NCBI GenBank assembly: GCA_013289875.1 | Contig: JABCZC010000043.1 | Coordinates: 1-36,182 of the forward strand | Source of the DNA: Acidobacteriota bacterium | GTDB lineage: Bacteria; Acidobacteriota; Terriglobia; Terriglobales; Acidobacteriaceae | Direction: 5' to 3' | Length of the DNA stretch: 36,182 bases | Shown here: positions 26,025-34,823 of the stretch, one piece after another | Numbering within the stretch: position 1 is the stretch's first letter | How the letters are laid out: each line of letters starts with the position of its first letter | The notes under the pieces: generated by a model | What the model was told of the DNA's origin: nothing | The model's database searches: none | The model's input: the letters and a program-made list of their open reading frames with translations, nothing else | Made by a program: the position numbers and the translations under genes

Positions 26025-27179
26025 TCAGATGCGATCCAGGGCCTGGTCCAGATCGCTCAGCAGGTCGTCCACGTCTTCAATGCCCACCGAGATGCGCACC
26101 AGGCCGTCCGTGATGCCCAGCTTTGCGCGAGCCTCTTCGCCGATCGCTGCGTGGGTCATCGTCGCTGGATGCGAGATCAGCGTCTCGACACCGCCGAGGG
26201 ATTCGCCCAGCGTGCATACCTGCACTTGCTTGAGCATCGTGTTGGCGTTCTTTAGAGAACCAGTCTCAAACGAGATCAGCGCGCCGAAGCCCGACATCTG
26301 CTGCTTCGCCAGCTCGTGCTGCGGATGCGACATTAAACCCGGATAAAACACACGGCTGACTTTCTTGTGCCCGGCCAGAAACTCTGCGATCTTTCTCCCG
26401 CTGGCGTCATGCTGGCGCATGCGCACGGCCAACGTCTTCACGCCGCGCAGGATCATCCAGCACTCAAATGGCGAAAGAATGCCGCCCGTGCACTTCTGGA
26501 CGAAGGCAAAGTTCTCCGCGTGTTCAGGTTTGGTGCCCACCAGCACGCCACCGAGCCCGTCGCTGTGACCATTCAGAAACTTGGTGGTGGAATGCATCAC
26601 GATGTCGGCGCCCAGCTCAATCGGCCGCTGAAAGTAAGGCGACATGAATGTGTTATCCACGGCAAGCTCGACCCCACGCTCGCGGCAGACGTCGGCAACG
26701 GCGCGGATGTCGGTCAGCGTCATGATGGGATTCGTGGGAGTCTCGATATGGACCAGTTTCGTCGCGGGCCGGATGGAGCGGCGGACGTTCTCAGGGTCGG
26801 ACGTATCCACGTAACTGAACTCGATGCCATAACGAGTGACGATCTGATTGAATAATCTCGGCGTTCCTCCATAGACGTTCTCGCCGCAGATCACATGATC
26901 GCCGCTTCGGAACATCGTGATCATAGCCATAATGGCAGCCATGCCACTTGAAAAGACGTGCGCGCTTGTGCCGCCCTCAAGGGAGGCCAGATTGGTTTCG
27001 AGCGCGTCGCGGGTGGGATTCGAGACGCGGGAGTACTCGTAACCCTTGTGTTTGCCGATCTCCTCCTGTGCGTAGGTCGAAGAGAGATAGATCGGTACGT
27101 TCACTGCGCCGGTTTGCGGATCAGGATACTGTCCGTCATGAATGGCGCGCGTGGCAAAGCCGTGTTTCTGTTCGGTCAT
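26025..27179 (-). CDS. Cystathionine gamma-synthase/gamma-lyase family PLP enzyme
   Basis: A Cys/Met-metabolism PLP enzyme of 384 residues. Matching segments are FATRAIHDGQYPDPQTGAV, IYLSSTYAQEEI, YEYSRVSNPTRDALE, then SSGMAAIMA, ETPTNPIMTLTDI, AVDNTFMSPYFQRP, MHSTTKFLNGHSDGLGG with the PLP lysine, and SLGGVETLISHPATMTHA. The family includes synthases (MetB), gamma-lyases (MccB) and others that sequence by eye cannot separate. The preceding gene on this strand is a cysteine synthase family enzyme, 60 bases away, which makes a two-gene sulfur amino acid operon and suggests reverse transsulfuration (homocysteine to cysteine). The ATG at 27179 opens the family-like sequence; AGGAGG lies 12 bases upstream, a long spacing. 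The open frame upstream to 27227 is not needed. Confidence 0.9.
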   Translation of the reverse strand: MTEQKHGFATRAIHDGQYPDPQTGAVNVPIYLSSTYAQEEIGKHKGYEYSRVSNPTRDALETNLASLEGGTSAHVFSSGMAAIMAMITMFRSGDHVICGENVYGGTPRLFNQIVTRYGIEFSYVDTSDPENVRRSIRPATKLVHIETPTNPIMTLTDIRAVADVCRERGVELAVDNTFMSPYFQRPIELGADIVMHSTTKFLNGHSDGLGGVLVGTKPEHAENFAFVQKCTGGILSPFECWMILRGVKTLAVRMRQHDASGRKIAEFLAGHKKVSRVFYPGLMSHPQHELAKQQMSGFGALISFETGSLKNANTMLKQVQVCTLGESLGGVETLISHPATMTHAAIGEEARAKLGITDGLVRISVGIEDVDDLLSDLDQALDRI

Positions 27180-27239
27180 CCTGAAACGAATCCTCCTGAT
27201 CAGGCCAAGCTGCGCCCAAGGCGGCAATAGCCTGGATGG

Positions 27240-28196
27240 CTAATCCTCAAAGATATTCTTCGACAGATACCGCTCCGCAGAATCGGCGACGATGGTCGCC
27301 ACGCGCTTGCCCGCTCCCAGTCGCTTGGCCAGGGCTACAGCTACGTGAACAGTCGCTCCCGAGCTCGAACCTGCCAGGAGCCCTTCCTCTGCCGCCAGCC
27401 GCCTCACCATCACAAAGGCATCTTCATCTGTCACCATCGCAATTTCGTCAGCGACGGCGCGATCAAAGGTCTTCGGCACAAACGAAACGCCGATGCCCTC
27501 GACCTTGTGGGGGCCCGGTTCGCCACCCTGTAGCACCGATCCCTGCGTTTCCACAGCGACCGCAAGAATACCCGGGTTTTGTTCTTTCAAGAAACGCGCC
27601 ACGCCGGAAAAGGTCCCGCCCGTTCCAATTCCGGCGACGAAAGCATCGATGCGGCCTTCCATCTGTTCCCATATCTCGACCGCTGTCGTGTCGTGATGGA
27701 ACTGCGGATTCGCCTGGTTCTCGAACTGCAGCGCCGCAAATACGTTCGGATCGTCCTCCGCTAAAGCCAGCGCCTGCCGAATCGCCCCTTTCATGCCTTC
27801 CGCCTCGGGCGTGCGCACCACCGTCGCGCCAAAACCACGCATCAGGATGCACTTTTCTTCCGCAAAGCCTTCAGGGACAAAGAGCACCACGCGATAACCG
27901 CGGTTGACCCCGACCAGTGCCAGACCCACGCCGGTGTTGCCCGCGGTCGCCTCCACGATGGTTGTTCCCGGCTTGAGAATACCGCGTTGCTCGGCGTCGA
28001 GGATCATGCCCAGCGCGGCGCGGTCCTTCACGCTGCCCCCAGGGTTCAGGAACTCGAGCTTGGCATACACTGCCGCCCACTCTGGCCGAGCGACTCTGCG
28101 CAGATGCAGCATAGGCGTCTGCCCCATTAGCTCGGTGATATCTTCAGCGACCCGCAAGGCCGCTCCTGTTTGCTGTACAGCGCTTGATCCACTCAT
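27240..28196 (-). CDS. Cysteine synthase/cystathionine beta-synthase family PLP enzyme
   Basis: With the ATG at 28196 the protein has 318 residues; AAGGAG lies 7 bases upstream, which rejects the longer start at 28229. It is a fold-type II PLP enzyme: the PLP lysine is K57 in NPGGSVKDRAA, the substrate loop is EATAGNTGVGLAL, the phosphate-binding loop is GTGGTFSGVAR, and the SSSGATVHVAVA segment is the C-terminal serine contact. Homologues make cysteine from O-acetylserine, or cystathionine from homocysteine and serine; the usual cysteine synthase motif EPTSGNTGI has here become EATAGNTGV. No CBS regulatory domain is present. Pairing with the next gene favours the cystathionine-synthase role, as inference. 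Confidence 0.88.
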   Translation of the reverse strand: MSGSSAVQQTGAALRVAEDITELMGQTPMLHLRRVARPEWAAVYAKLEFLNPGGSVKDRAALGMILDAEQRGILKPGTTIVEATAGNTGVGLALVGVNRGYRVVLFVPEGFAEEKCILMRGFGATVVRTPEAEGMKGAIRQALALAEDDPNVFAALQFENQANPQFHHDTTAVEIWEQMEGRIDAFVAGIGTGGTFSGVARFLKEQNPGILAVAVETQGSVLQGGEPGPHKVEGIGVSFVPKTFDRAVADEIAMVTDEDAFVMVRRLAAEEGLLAGSSSGATVHVAVALAKRLGAGKRVATIVADSAERYLSKNIFED

Positions 28197-28277
28197 AACA
28201 AAACTCCTTAGTGTAGCAGGCGACCGCACGAGGTCGAGGCCCTTCGCGAGTTACCTCGGGCATCTCTCGTAACCTTT

Positions 28278-30107
28278 TTGCTTGGGGATTCCCGGCTTGC
28301 TGCTGTAATCTCTTGCTATCGTGCGACGAGCACCAAGCGATCTGTCCCGCGGACACCCGCCCGAGTAACCACCTTGCCAATAACCCCGTCCACTTCCGCG
28401 CAGGGAAAGAGCCGGGCGGTTTCCATGCTCGTGCTCGCCACGATCGGGGTTTCCATTTGCGTATGGGCGGCCGGCTGGGTGCTTTACGGCGCGGCGCGGC
28501 GCCTAAACGATTCGCGCGACTGGCTGGAGCATTCTCAGTCGATCGTCTCCGACCTTCAGCTTGAGATACAGCGTCTTGACCGCATCGAACCGAACATTCA
28601 GCTTTACCTGCTCACGCACGACGAAAATAACCTTCGCAACGCGCAAACGAACGGGATCTCTTTTTATTCAAGTGCGTTGCACCTGCAGGAGCTGGTCCGC
28701 GACAATCCCGGCCAGGCAACCCATGCGCAGGAGCTGGTGAAACAGGCGGCAGCTCTCGTAAAAACGCTCAACACCCTCACCACGCAGTCACAATTTCCTT
28801 CCCAGCAATTGCTCGCCTGTGGAGAGACGTTGAGCCTGATGCAGGCAACGGAGCGTGAAGTACTCACGGGGCGCACGGAAGCCGCAAAACTCAATGCCTC
28901 GCGCAGTCTGCTTACCAGTGTCAGCTTCACCGGCCTTTCCCTCGTCGTCGTGATCGTGCTGTTCGGCTTTCTTTTACGAGACGCGCTGCACCGCCGTCGA
29001 TACGAGGAACGGCTGTCGGAAGCCAATGAAAAGCTCGCCGGTACCATTCGCGCTCTCGAGCGCCAGGCCCGCGATTCCGATTCGCTGACCTCGGCCCGCG
29101 ATGAACTACAGCTCTGCGTGAGTTCCCTCCAGGCACAGCAGGCATCGGTGCGCTACTTTGCACAGCTGCTTCCCGGAACGGCCGGCGGCATCTGCCTTAT
29201 CAACAACTCGCGACAGTTGGTTGAGCTGGCCGGTACATGGGGCGACACAACGACCCTGGTCGATGGGTTTGCACTCGATGCCTGCTGCGGCCTGCGCTCC
29301 GGCCGCATGCGCTGGCGAAAGCCCGGCCAGTCGGAAGTCCATTGCGCGCATTTTTCCGGCACTCTTCCAGAGAACTATCTCTGCCTGCCGCTTGCCGCTT
29401 ATGGCGAAACGCTGGGGGTCGTCTCTGTCGAATGCGCGTCGTCCGGCATCGCCGCCATGGTTGACGCCAACCTGGGCGCCCTGCAGCAGATGGTTGAGCT
29501 GGCATCGATTGCCATTGCCGGCCTTAATCTACGCAGTAAACTCGAACACCAATCCATCCGCGACAGTCTTACCGGCCTGTATAACCGGCATTTCATGGAG
29601 ACCGCTCTCGATCGTGAGCTGCGGCGCGCGACACGTCACCAGCAAACCCTGGCGGTGCTCGTTCTCGACGTTGACCACTTTAAGGCGTTTAACGATACAC
29701 ATGGCCACGAGGCTGGAGACGTCGTCTTACGCGAAGTTGCCGGATCCCTGCGCGAGACGGTCCGCAGCGAAGACATTGTCTGCCGTTTCGGCGGTGAAGA
29801 GTTCGTCGTTATCCTGCCGGAGCTGTCGACGGAAGAGGCTCTAGCACGGGCCGAATCGCTCAGGCACATAGTGAGTGAACTCCGACTTTATTATCGTGGC
29901 GAGGCGCTACACGATGTAACCATTTCTATCGGCGTAGCCATGTATCCGTACAATGCCGACACAGTTGAACAACTTCTATCGGTTGCGGATCGCGCGCTTT
30001 ATGAAGCAAAACATCAGGGCCGCAACCGGGTAATTCTTGCCGAGCAGGTTCCGGCCGAACAGCCTGCCGCAGCTCAGCGAATCATCGTTCAAACAGTCGT
30101 CTCCTAG
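28278..30107 (+). CDS. Membrane-bound diguanylate cyclase with CHASE3-like, GAF and GGDEF domains
   Basis: Makes cyclic di-GMP from two GTP. Residues 50-70 and about 212-233 are membrane helices around a helical extracytoplasmic region (75-210) resembling a CHASE3 sensor. A coiled coil (236-285) leads to a GAF-like domain (about 290-420) with a conserved C-C-G-L-R-S-G-R and C-A-H pattern, then the GGDEF domain. Its active-site motif is GGEEF at 505-509 with the allosteric inhibitory RxxD (RSED) at 496-499, correctly spaced five residues upstream. Thus the enzyme should be active and feedback-inhibited. The TTG at 28278 is the longest start, but starts at 28374 (TTG) or 28425 (ATG, at the first helix) are possible; none has a clear ribosome site. 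It is convergent with the VWFA genes. Confidence 0.88.
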   Translation: MLGDSRLAAVISCYRATSTKRSVPRTPARVTTLPITPSTSAQGKSRAVSMLVLATIGVSICVWAAGWVLYGAARRLNDSRDWLEHSQSIVSDLQLEIQRLDRIEPNIQLYLLTHDENNLRNAQTNGISFYSSALHLQELVRDNPGQATHAQELVKQAAALVKTLNTLTTQSQFPSQQLLACGETLSLMQATEREVLTGRTEAAKLNASRSLLTSVSFTGLSLVVVIVLFGFLLRDALHRRRYEERLSEANEKLAGTIRALERQARDSDSLTSARDELQLCVSSLQAQQASVRYFAQLLPGTAGGICLINNSRQLVELAGTWGDTTTLVDGFALDACCGLRSGRMRWRKPGQSEVHCAHFSGTLPENYLCLPLAAYGETLGVVSVECASSGIAAMVDANLGALQQMVELASIAIAGLNLRSKLEHQSIRDSLTGLYNRHFMETALDRELRRATRHQQTLAVLVLDVDHFKAFNDTHGHEAGDVVLREVAGSLRETVRSEDIVCRFGGEEFVVILPELSTEEALARAESLRHIVSELRLYYRGEALHDVTISIGVAMYPYNADTVEQLLSVADRALYEAKHQGRNRVILAEQVPAEQPAAAQRIIVQTVVS

Positions 30108-30142
30108 ATCGTCATTCCTGGACGCCGCCCCCGCTGCTCGCT

Positions 30143-31357
30143 TCACGGAGCCTTCGCTGTCTTTGCTTCCGGAGTCACCGGCTTCGGATAGTACCCGCTG
30201 CGGGTTCGCACCACCAACCGACCGTGGCCCGACCCATGCGCTTCCACCTTCAGCGTGCGGTAGCCACCCTGCGACGGTGGTTTAGTCGAGTGATAACCAA
30301 TGGTGTACTGGTTGCGGATGTCGTGGGCTACCTCGGCCGCTATCGAATCCACATCCGCGAGCGACTTGGGAAAGAAGGCGATGCCCCCTGTCTCGTCCGA
30401 CAAAAGCTTCAGCGCTCGTTTCGCTCTCCGCGACTCCCGACCTCCGCTATCGCCGAACAACAGCCCGATCGAGTACACGACCGGTCCCTGCAGATCCTGT
30501 ACTCGTCGAATCGTCTGCTCGAGCGTGAAGGTCGATGCATTGTCCTCTCCGTCAGTAATAATCAGCAAGGCTTGTTTCGGACGTTTGGCATTCTTCGCGA
30601 GTTGATCGGCCGAGGCCACTACCGCGTCGTAGAGAGCCGTGCCGCCCTTTGAGTCGATGTGCGCCAGTCCTTCGCGCAACTTGCCGATGTCCGAGGTAAA
30701 GTCCTGATCGATAAACGCCTCATCCGAGAAATTCACAATAAAAGTCTCGTCGTCGCGATTTGACGCCTTGACCAGATCCAGCGCAGCAGTATTTACCGCC
30801 GCGCGTTTGTCCCGCATGGAACCTGAATTATCCACCAGGATTCCCATGGATACAGGAAGGTCCTGGTGCTGGAAGGATGCGACCGTCTGAAGCACCCCAT
30901 CTTCGAATACCTTGAAGTCGTCCCTGTTCATGTCCGTTACCAGCTGGCCATTCTCGTTCAGCACGGTCACGTTCAGGACGACCTCATCGACGTTGCGCTT
31001 CAGGGTAAAGCCACCATGCGGTCCTCGCTCAAGCTCGGTCCCGCGAGTCGCCGAACCAGGGTGCTCCGGGCTCACCGGCTCATTGTCCGCGGCATCAGGA
31101 GAGAATACCGGGTCGCGGTCCGCGTTCAGAGGAGGCTGCGTCTCCGGCTTCTGAGCCGGCGCGGTCTGCGCCTGTCCGCCCGCGGAGGAAGCGGCGGCGG
31201 GTTCACCAGCGAGAGCCCGCGCGGCAGCCGATTTGGGTGCGGATACGGGAACTGGAGACGTGGAAGTGCTTTGCGCCGGAAGAGTAAGCGGGGCGGCAAA
31301 TAAGAGAGCCAGCGTCAGTAGAACTGCCAAACCAGGACGGTTACTGCAAGGGAGCAT
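30143..31357 (-). CDS. Secreted VWFA-related acidobacterial protein (second of pair)
   Basis: A 404-residue exported protein with a signal peptide (GLAVLLTLALLFAAPLTLPAQS) and a long Ala/Pro/Gln-rich low-complexity stretch (about 30-100). Then comes a strand segment ending VDEVVLNVTVLNENGQLV, as in the acidobacterial VWFA-related family, and a von Willebrand A domain. Its metal-ion-dependent adhesion site is DNSGSM (DxSxS), with the threonine in GGTALYDA and the aspartate in ITDGEDN, so metal binding appears intact. The C-terminus is YTIGYHSTKPPSQGGYR and RTRSGYYPKP, the usual family end. Such domains bind protein ligands; the partner is unknown. The ATG at 31357 lies within the end of the preceding VWFA gene (17-base overlap), so translation may be coupled. 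Confidence 0.9.
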   Translation of the reverse strand: MLPCSNRPGLAVLLTLALLFAAPLTLPAQSTSTSPVPVSAPKSAAARALAGEPAAASSAGGQAQTAPAQKPETQPPLNADRDPVFSPDAADNEPVSPEHPGSATRGTELERGPHGGFTLKRNVDEVVLNVTVLNENGQLVTDMNRDDFKVFEDGVLQTVASFQHQDLPVSMGILVDNSGSMRDKRAAVNTAALDLVKASNRDDETFIVNFSDEAFIDQDFTSDIGKLREGLAHIDSKGGTALYDAVVASADQLAKNAKRPKQALLIITDGEDNASTFTLEQTIRRVQDLQGPVVYSIGLLFGDSGGRESRRAKRALKLLSDETGGIAFFPKSLADVDSIAAEVAHDIRNQYTIGYHSTKPPSQGGYRTLKVEAHGSGHGRLVVRTRSGYYPKPVTPEAKTAKAP

Positions 31358-32423
31358 AGTATCCGGTACGAGCGTGGACCGTGAGCTGAGGCAGTCCCGC
31401 CGGAGGCACCAGCCTCACCTTCAATTTACGCCACTTCCCGTCATGCTTATCGTTATCCGGTTTATAGCCAAGCACATATTCGTTGCGCAATTCCGCGCTG
31501 ATCTTGGTTGCGATGTCTCCCATTTCCGACACATCGTCGACGCGGAAGAGGCGGCCGCCTGTCTCTTCACTGATGTCGTTCAGCAACAAGGGTCCCATTC
31601 GTTCTTCGGTTGTCGCCGCATATGGATCGAAAATGCCAATAGAATAAATCTGCACCCCCGACTCGCGCACCACCGATCGCACCTCGCCCTCGGTGTACCG
31701 ACTGCGATTGTCGCCGCCGTCTGAAACCACCAGCAGCGCCTTGCGTTCGTACTTTGCCTGCTTCATCTTGTTCAGGCCGAAATAGATCGCATCCAGCAAC
31801 GCGGTCCGGTGCTCGGCCTTTACGATTGCCAGCCGCGCTTCGATTTGATCCACCGATGAAGTGAAGTCCTCGATCAGCTCTGGCCTGTCGTTGAATCCCA
31901 CCACAAAGAATTCATCCTGCGGGTTCGAAGTCTTCATGAACTGCAGAATCGAGTCCCGCGCGCGGATCACCTTATTGGTCATGCTTCCGCTCAGATCGAA
32001 GATCACTCCGATGGAAACCGGCGCGTCTTCTGTCGAGAAGGACTTGATCGTCTCCAGGTGATTGTTCTCGTAGATAAAGAAATTCTCCTTTTCGAGTCCC
32101 GTCACCAGACGGTCCATTGGATCGGTCACCGTCAGCGGCACCAAAACCAGATTCACATTCACACGAATGCGCTCGCCGGACCGAGCCTTCAAAGCTTCTT
32201 TGCCTTCGACGGGCTTCGGTTCTGTGCTAGGCGGAGGAGGAGGAGGCTGCACATGGACTGTACTCAACGGATCTTCCTGCCCGTATGCTGCCCCAGGGGC
32301 CGCTATGGCCACCAGCACCCACAGGCACGCCGCCAACGGCATGAAAGCGAAGGCCTTGCTGCACTTTTGAGTCAGTGAGGTTATTCTCGGATCAACCGGG
32401 ATCGGGCTGTGAGTCGCCATCAT
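31341..32423 (-). CDS. Secreted VWFA-related acidobacterial protein (first of pair)
   Basis: Using the ATG at 32423 the protein has 360 residues. An export signal (AFMPLAACLWVLVAIAAPGAAYGQ) follows a long n-region and is followed by a short proline run. The family segment IRVNVNLVLVPLTVTDPMDRLV precedes the VWA domain, whose MIDAS is DLSGSM with Thr in HRTALLDA and Asp in VSDGGDN. The C-terminus ends YVLGYKPDNDKHDGKWR and HARTGYYAPLQ. It has the same architecture as the downstream VWFA protein but clearly different sequence, so the pair is an old duplication or two family members brought together. GTG at 32453 is a longer start. An upstream space of 311 bases separates it from the DUF1015 gene. 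Confidence 0.88.
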   Translation of the reverse strand: MMATHSPIPVDPRITSLTQKCSKAFAFMPLAACLWVLVAIAAPGAAYGQEDPLSTVHVQPPPPPPSTEPKPVEGKEALKARSGERIRVNVNLVLVPLTVTDPMDRLVTGLEKENFFIYENNHLETIKSFSTEDAPVSIGVIFDLSGSMTNKVIRARDSILQFMKTSNPQDEFFVVGFNDRPELIEDFTSSVDQIEARLAIVKAEHRTALLDAIYFGLNKMKQAKYERKALLVVSDGGDNRSRYTEGEVRSVVRESGVQIYSIGIFDPYAATTEERMGPLLLNDISEETGGRLFRVDDVSEMGDIATKISAELRNEYVLGYKPDNDKHDGKWRKLKVRLVPPAGLPQLTVHARTGYYAPLQ

Positions 32424-32734
32424 TAACTTTGGTTCCACATTCCGTGCCGCCACACCTCACAAATCCGGACGACACTCAGCAAAACAAGTGCTGCAAGCCT
32501 ATCAAGCGCTGGTGCTTTGCATCCTAGCACGCTGCGAAGGTCCTTGCTCCAGCGTCTTTGGTCCGGTCACAACTTCTTTTCTAACATGGGAATACGTTGT
32601 GCCATCAAGCCTGTTCCCTGCTCCTCTTCCGGTACAGGCAAAGCCCGCGGCTGATTTACAATCGGGCAGGAACAATCGGCAGAATCGTCGGGATCGTTGA
32701 GCAGTCCGGCTCACAGGACACCCCTCAGAATCGC
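32424..32734. other. Divergent intergenic region between VWFA and DUF1015 genes
   Basis: These 311 bases hold the promoters for both divergent genes. The only promoter-like hexamer that I note is TACAAT at 32657-32662 on the plus strand, 72 bases before the DUF1015 ATG, without a recognisable -35. The open frame continues upstream of the DUF1015 start here but has no protein features. Confidence 0.35.
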
Positions 32735-34069
32735 ATGGCCCACGTCTATCCATTTCGTGCCCTTCGTTACAACCCGTCGCTCGTAAGGCTGGGAGACGTT
32801 GTCACCCAGCCTTACGACAAAATCACCCCAGCCATGCAGCTGGCCTACTATCACCGCAGCCCTTACAACCTGGTCCGCGTCATCCTTGGGCTGCCTGAAC
32901 TCTTTGATTCACCGGAGGAGGGTGACGTCTACACCCGGGCGGCAGGGGATTTCTCAACCTGGCGCAAGAACGGCATCCTTACCCAGGAAAGTGAACCCTG
33001 TGTTTTTGCCTACTCGCAGCGCTTTGTCGTTCCCGGCACTCCCGATACGCTCCTGGAGCGCCGCGGATTCATCGCTCTTGGCGAGCTTTACGACTACACC
33101 CAGAAGGTCGTTTTCCGTCACGAACAAACGCTCTCCAAACCCAAAAGCGACCGGCTCAACCTGCTCCGCGCCACCCGCGCCCACTTTGGCCAGATCTTCA
33201 TGCTTTATTCCGATCCCGGTCTCAGCGCCGAGCGCCTGTTGTTCAATTCGACGGCCGCGCCGGACATGGAAGTGATCGACGAATACGAGGTACTGCATCG
33301 CGTCTGGCGCGTCAGTGAACCTAATACCATCAACCTGCTTACGACCGCACTCGAAGATAAGAAACTCATCATTGCCGACGGCCACCACAGATATGAGACG
33401 GCCCTCAACTACTCCCGTGAGCATGCACCTGCAGCGGCCGCCGCTCACACCGAACACAATTCCTATTCGCTGCCGCAGCCGCTCTATTCCGAAGCCGCCG
33501 TCATGATGACCTTCGTCAACATGGACTCGGAGGGTCTGGTCATCCTGCCCACCCATCGCCTGGTGCATGGCTTGAAAAGTTTCGTACCGGCCGATTTCCT
33601 TACCCACGCCCAGGCTTATTTCGAGATCGAGGCGCTCTCCACCGACGACGTCGAGAGGCTCACAAGCCGCCTTAGCGAGCTTCAGGGCAAGACGGCATTC
33701 ATCGCCGTCACTTCGGCGGGAAAACATTTGCTGGTGGCGAAATTGGAGGCCATCTCCACGGCCCTGAACCATATTTCCGAGCGCCAGCGCCAGCTTGACG
33801 TTGTCCAACTCCACGCGCTGGTCCTCGAAAAGCTCCTCGACATTTCGGTAGAGGCCATCCGCGATCAGACCAACCTGCGCTACCTGCGCGATGCGGCCGA
33901 GGCCGTGGATCAGGTCGCCAATGGCGAGGCCAACGCCGCTTTCCTCATGAACCCAGTTAGCCTGGATCAGCTCCGCGAAGTCGCCTTCGCCGGCGAGGTC
34001 CTGCCGCAAAAATCCACCGATTTCTTCCCCAAACTCCTCAGCGGTCTAGCGATTTATGCGTTGGACTGA
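32735..34069 (+). CDS. DUF1015 family protein
   Basis: With the ATG at 32735 the protein has 444 residues. The start AHVYPFRALRYNPSLVRLGDVVTQPYDKITPAMQ is the family N-terminal signature in sections (PFRALRYN, VVTQPYD). Further on are ERRGFIALGELYDY, FRHEQTLSKPKSDRLNLLRAT, the LIIADGHHRYETAL segment and FVNMDSEGLVILPTHRLVHG. The conserved ADGHHRYETAL is the most characteristic block and could be catalytic. The biochemical role of DUF1015 is unknown; it is often described as a possible kinase or transferase without proof. No ribosome binding site is clear. It overlaps the amidase gene by 14 bases, so it probably leads the operon to murI. Confidence 0.88.
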   Translation: MAHVYPFRALRYNPSLVRLGDVVTQPYDKITPAMQLAYYHRSPYNLVRVILGLPELFDSPEEGDVYTRAAGDFSTWRKNGILTQESEPCVFAYSQRFVVPGTPDTLLERRGFIALGELYDYTQKVVFRHEQTLSKPKSDRLNLLRATRAHFGQIFMLYSDPGLSAERLLFNSTAAPDMEVIDEYEVLHRVWRVSEPNTINLLTTALEDKKLIIADGHHRYETALNYSREHAPAAAAAHTEHNSYSLPQPLYSEAAVMMTFVNMDSEGLVILPTHRLVHGLKSFVPADFLTHAQAYFEIEALSTDDVERLTSRLSELQGKTAFIAVTSAGKHLLVAKLEAISTALNHISERQRQLDVVQLHALVLEKLLDISVEAIRDQTNLRYLRDAAEAVDQVANGEANAAFLMNPVSLDQLREVAFAGEVLPQKSTDFFPKLLSGLAIYALD

Positions 34070-34823
34070 TGCTGTTCTCCGGGGTGCCCTGACCTTTGCC
34101 CTGCTCCCACCCCTTTCGCTGGCCGTAGGCCACGCCCGGCAGACACAGCCGCCATCAGCATCCACACCCCTGCCGCCTCCGCCGCCTTCTCCATCCGTTC
34201 CGTCGCCCACGCCTCCTAACGTCGCTCCACGCTTCCTCGTCGTCCTCGACGCCGCGCACGGAGGAGACGACACTGGCGCCCGCATAGCCGACCACCTGCT
34301 GGAGAAGGACATTACGCTCAGCCTGTCCGCTCGTTTGCTTTCCATGGTCTCCGCTCACGGTATCGGAGTTATCACCATCCGCGACTACGACGTGAATCTT
34401 TCCGCCACCAGCCGCGCTGAAGCCGCCAACCGCATGTCCGCCGCGGCTTGCATCCTCATCCACGCCACCGCCACGGGCAGCGGCGTGCACCTGTATACAT
34501 CGTCGCTCGCACCCACCCCGATCACCCGCTTCATGCCGTGGCAAACGGCACAATCGGGCTACGTCACGCAGAGTCTGAAGCTCTCATCGGAAATCGATTC
34601 GGCGCTTGCGCATGCCGAAATCCCCGTCACCCTCGGCCGAACCTCGCTTCAACCCATGGACAGCCTAGCCTGCCCCGCAGTCGCCGTCGAAGTGGCCCCC
34701 CTCGCGGCGGGCTCAGCAACCAAGGCTGAACCGCTCTCCGACGCCGCCTACCAGAGGTCGATTCTCGACGCCCTCACCGCGGCTATCGACGAGTGGCGCA
34801 ACGACTGGAGGCAGCAGCCGTGA
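34056..34823 (+). CDS. N-acetylmuramoyl-L-alanine amidase (Amidase_3 family)
   Basis: The 255-residue exported protein has a signal peptide (GALTFALLPPLSLAVGHA), a proline/serine-rich linker to about residue 57, and an Amidase_3 domain that cleaves the bond between N-acetylmuramic acid and L-alanine in peptidoglycan. Zinc ligands can be placed at H68 (LDAAHGGDD), E83 (LEKDITLSLSARL) and H136 (ILIHATATGSGVHLY); the probable catalytic acid is E212 (VAVEVAPLAAG). The usual DPGHGG motif is here DAAHGG and the final VExGFLSN block is changed, so activity is likely but not certain. The gene overlaps DUF1015 by 14 bases and the next gene by 4. Confidence 0.83.
   Translation: MRWTDAVLRGALTFALLPPLSLAVGHARQTQPPSASTPLPPPPPSPSVPSPTPPNVAPRFLVVLDAAHGGDDTGARIADHLLEKDITLSLSARLLSMVSAHGIGVITIRDYDVNLSATSRAEAANRMSAAACILIHATATGSGVHLYTSSLAPTPITRFMPWQTAQSGYVTQSLKLSSEIDSALAHAEIPVTLGRTSLQPMDSLACPAVAVEVAPLAAGSATKAEPLSDAAYQRSILDALTAAIDEWRNDWRQQP

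Noticed and set aside
28210..28237. TCGACC-16-TACACT considered as the promoter of the cysteine synthase-like gene
   Set aside because: The expected transcription start would fall inside the strong AAGGAG ribosome binding site at 28204-28209, cutting it off.
32954..34009. 351-codon open frame on the minus strand inside the DUF1015 gene
   Set aside because: Antisense to a conserved protein whose family motifs fix the coding strand; no recognisable product.
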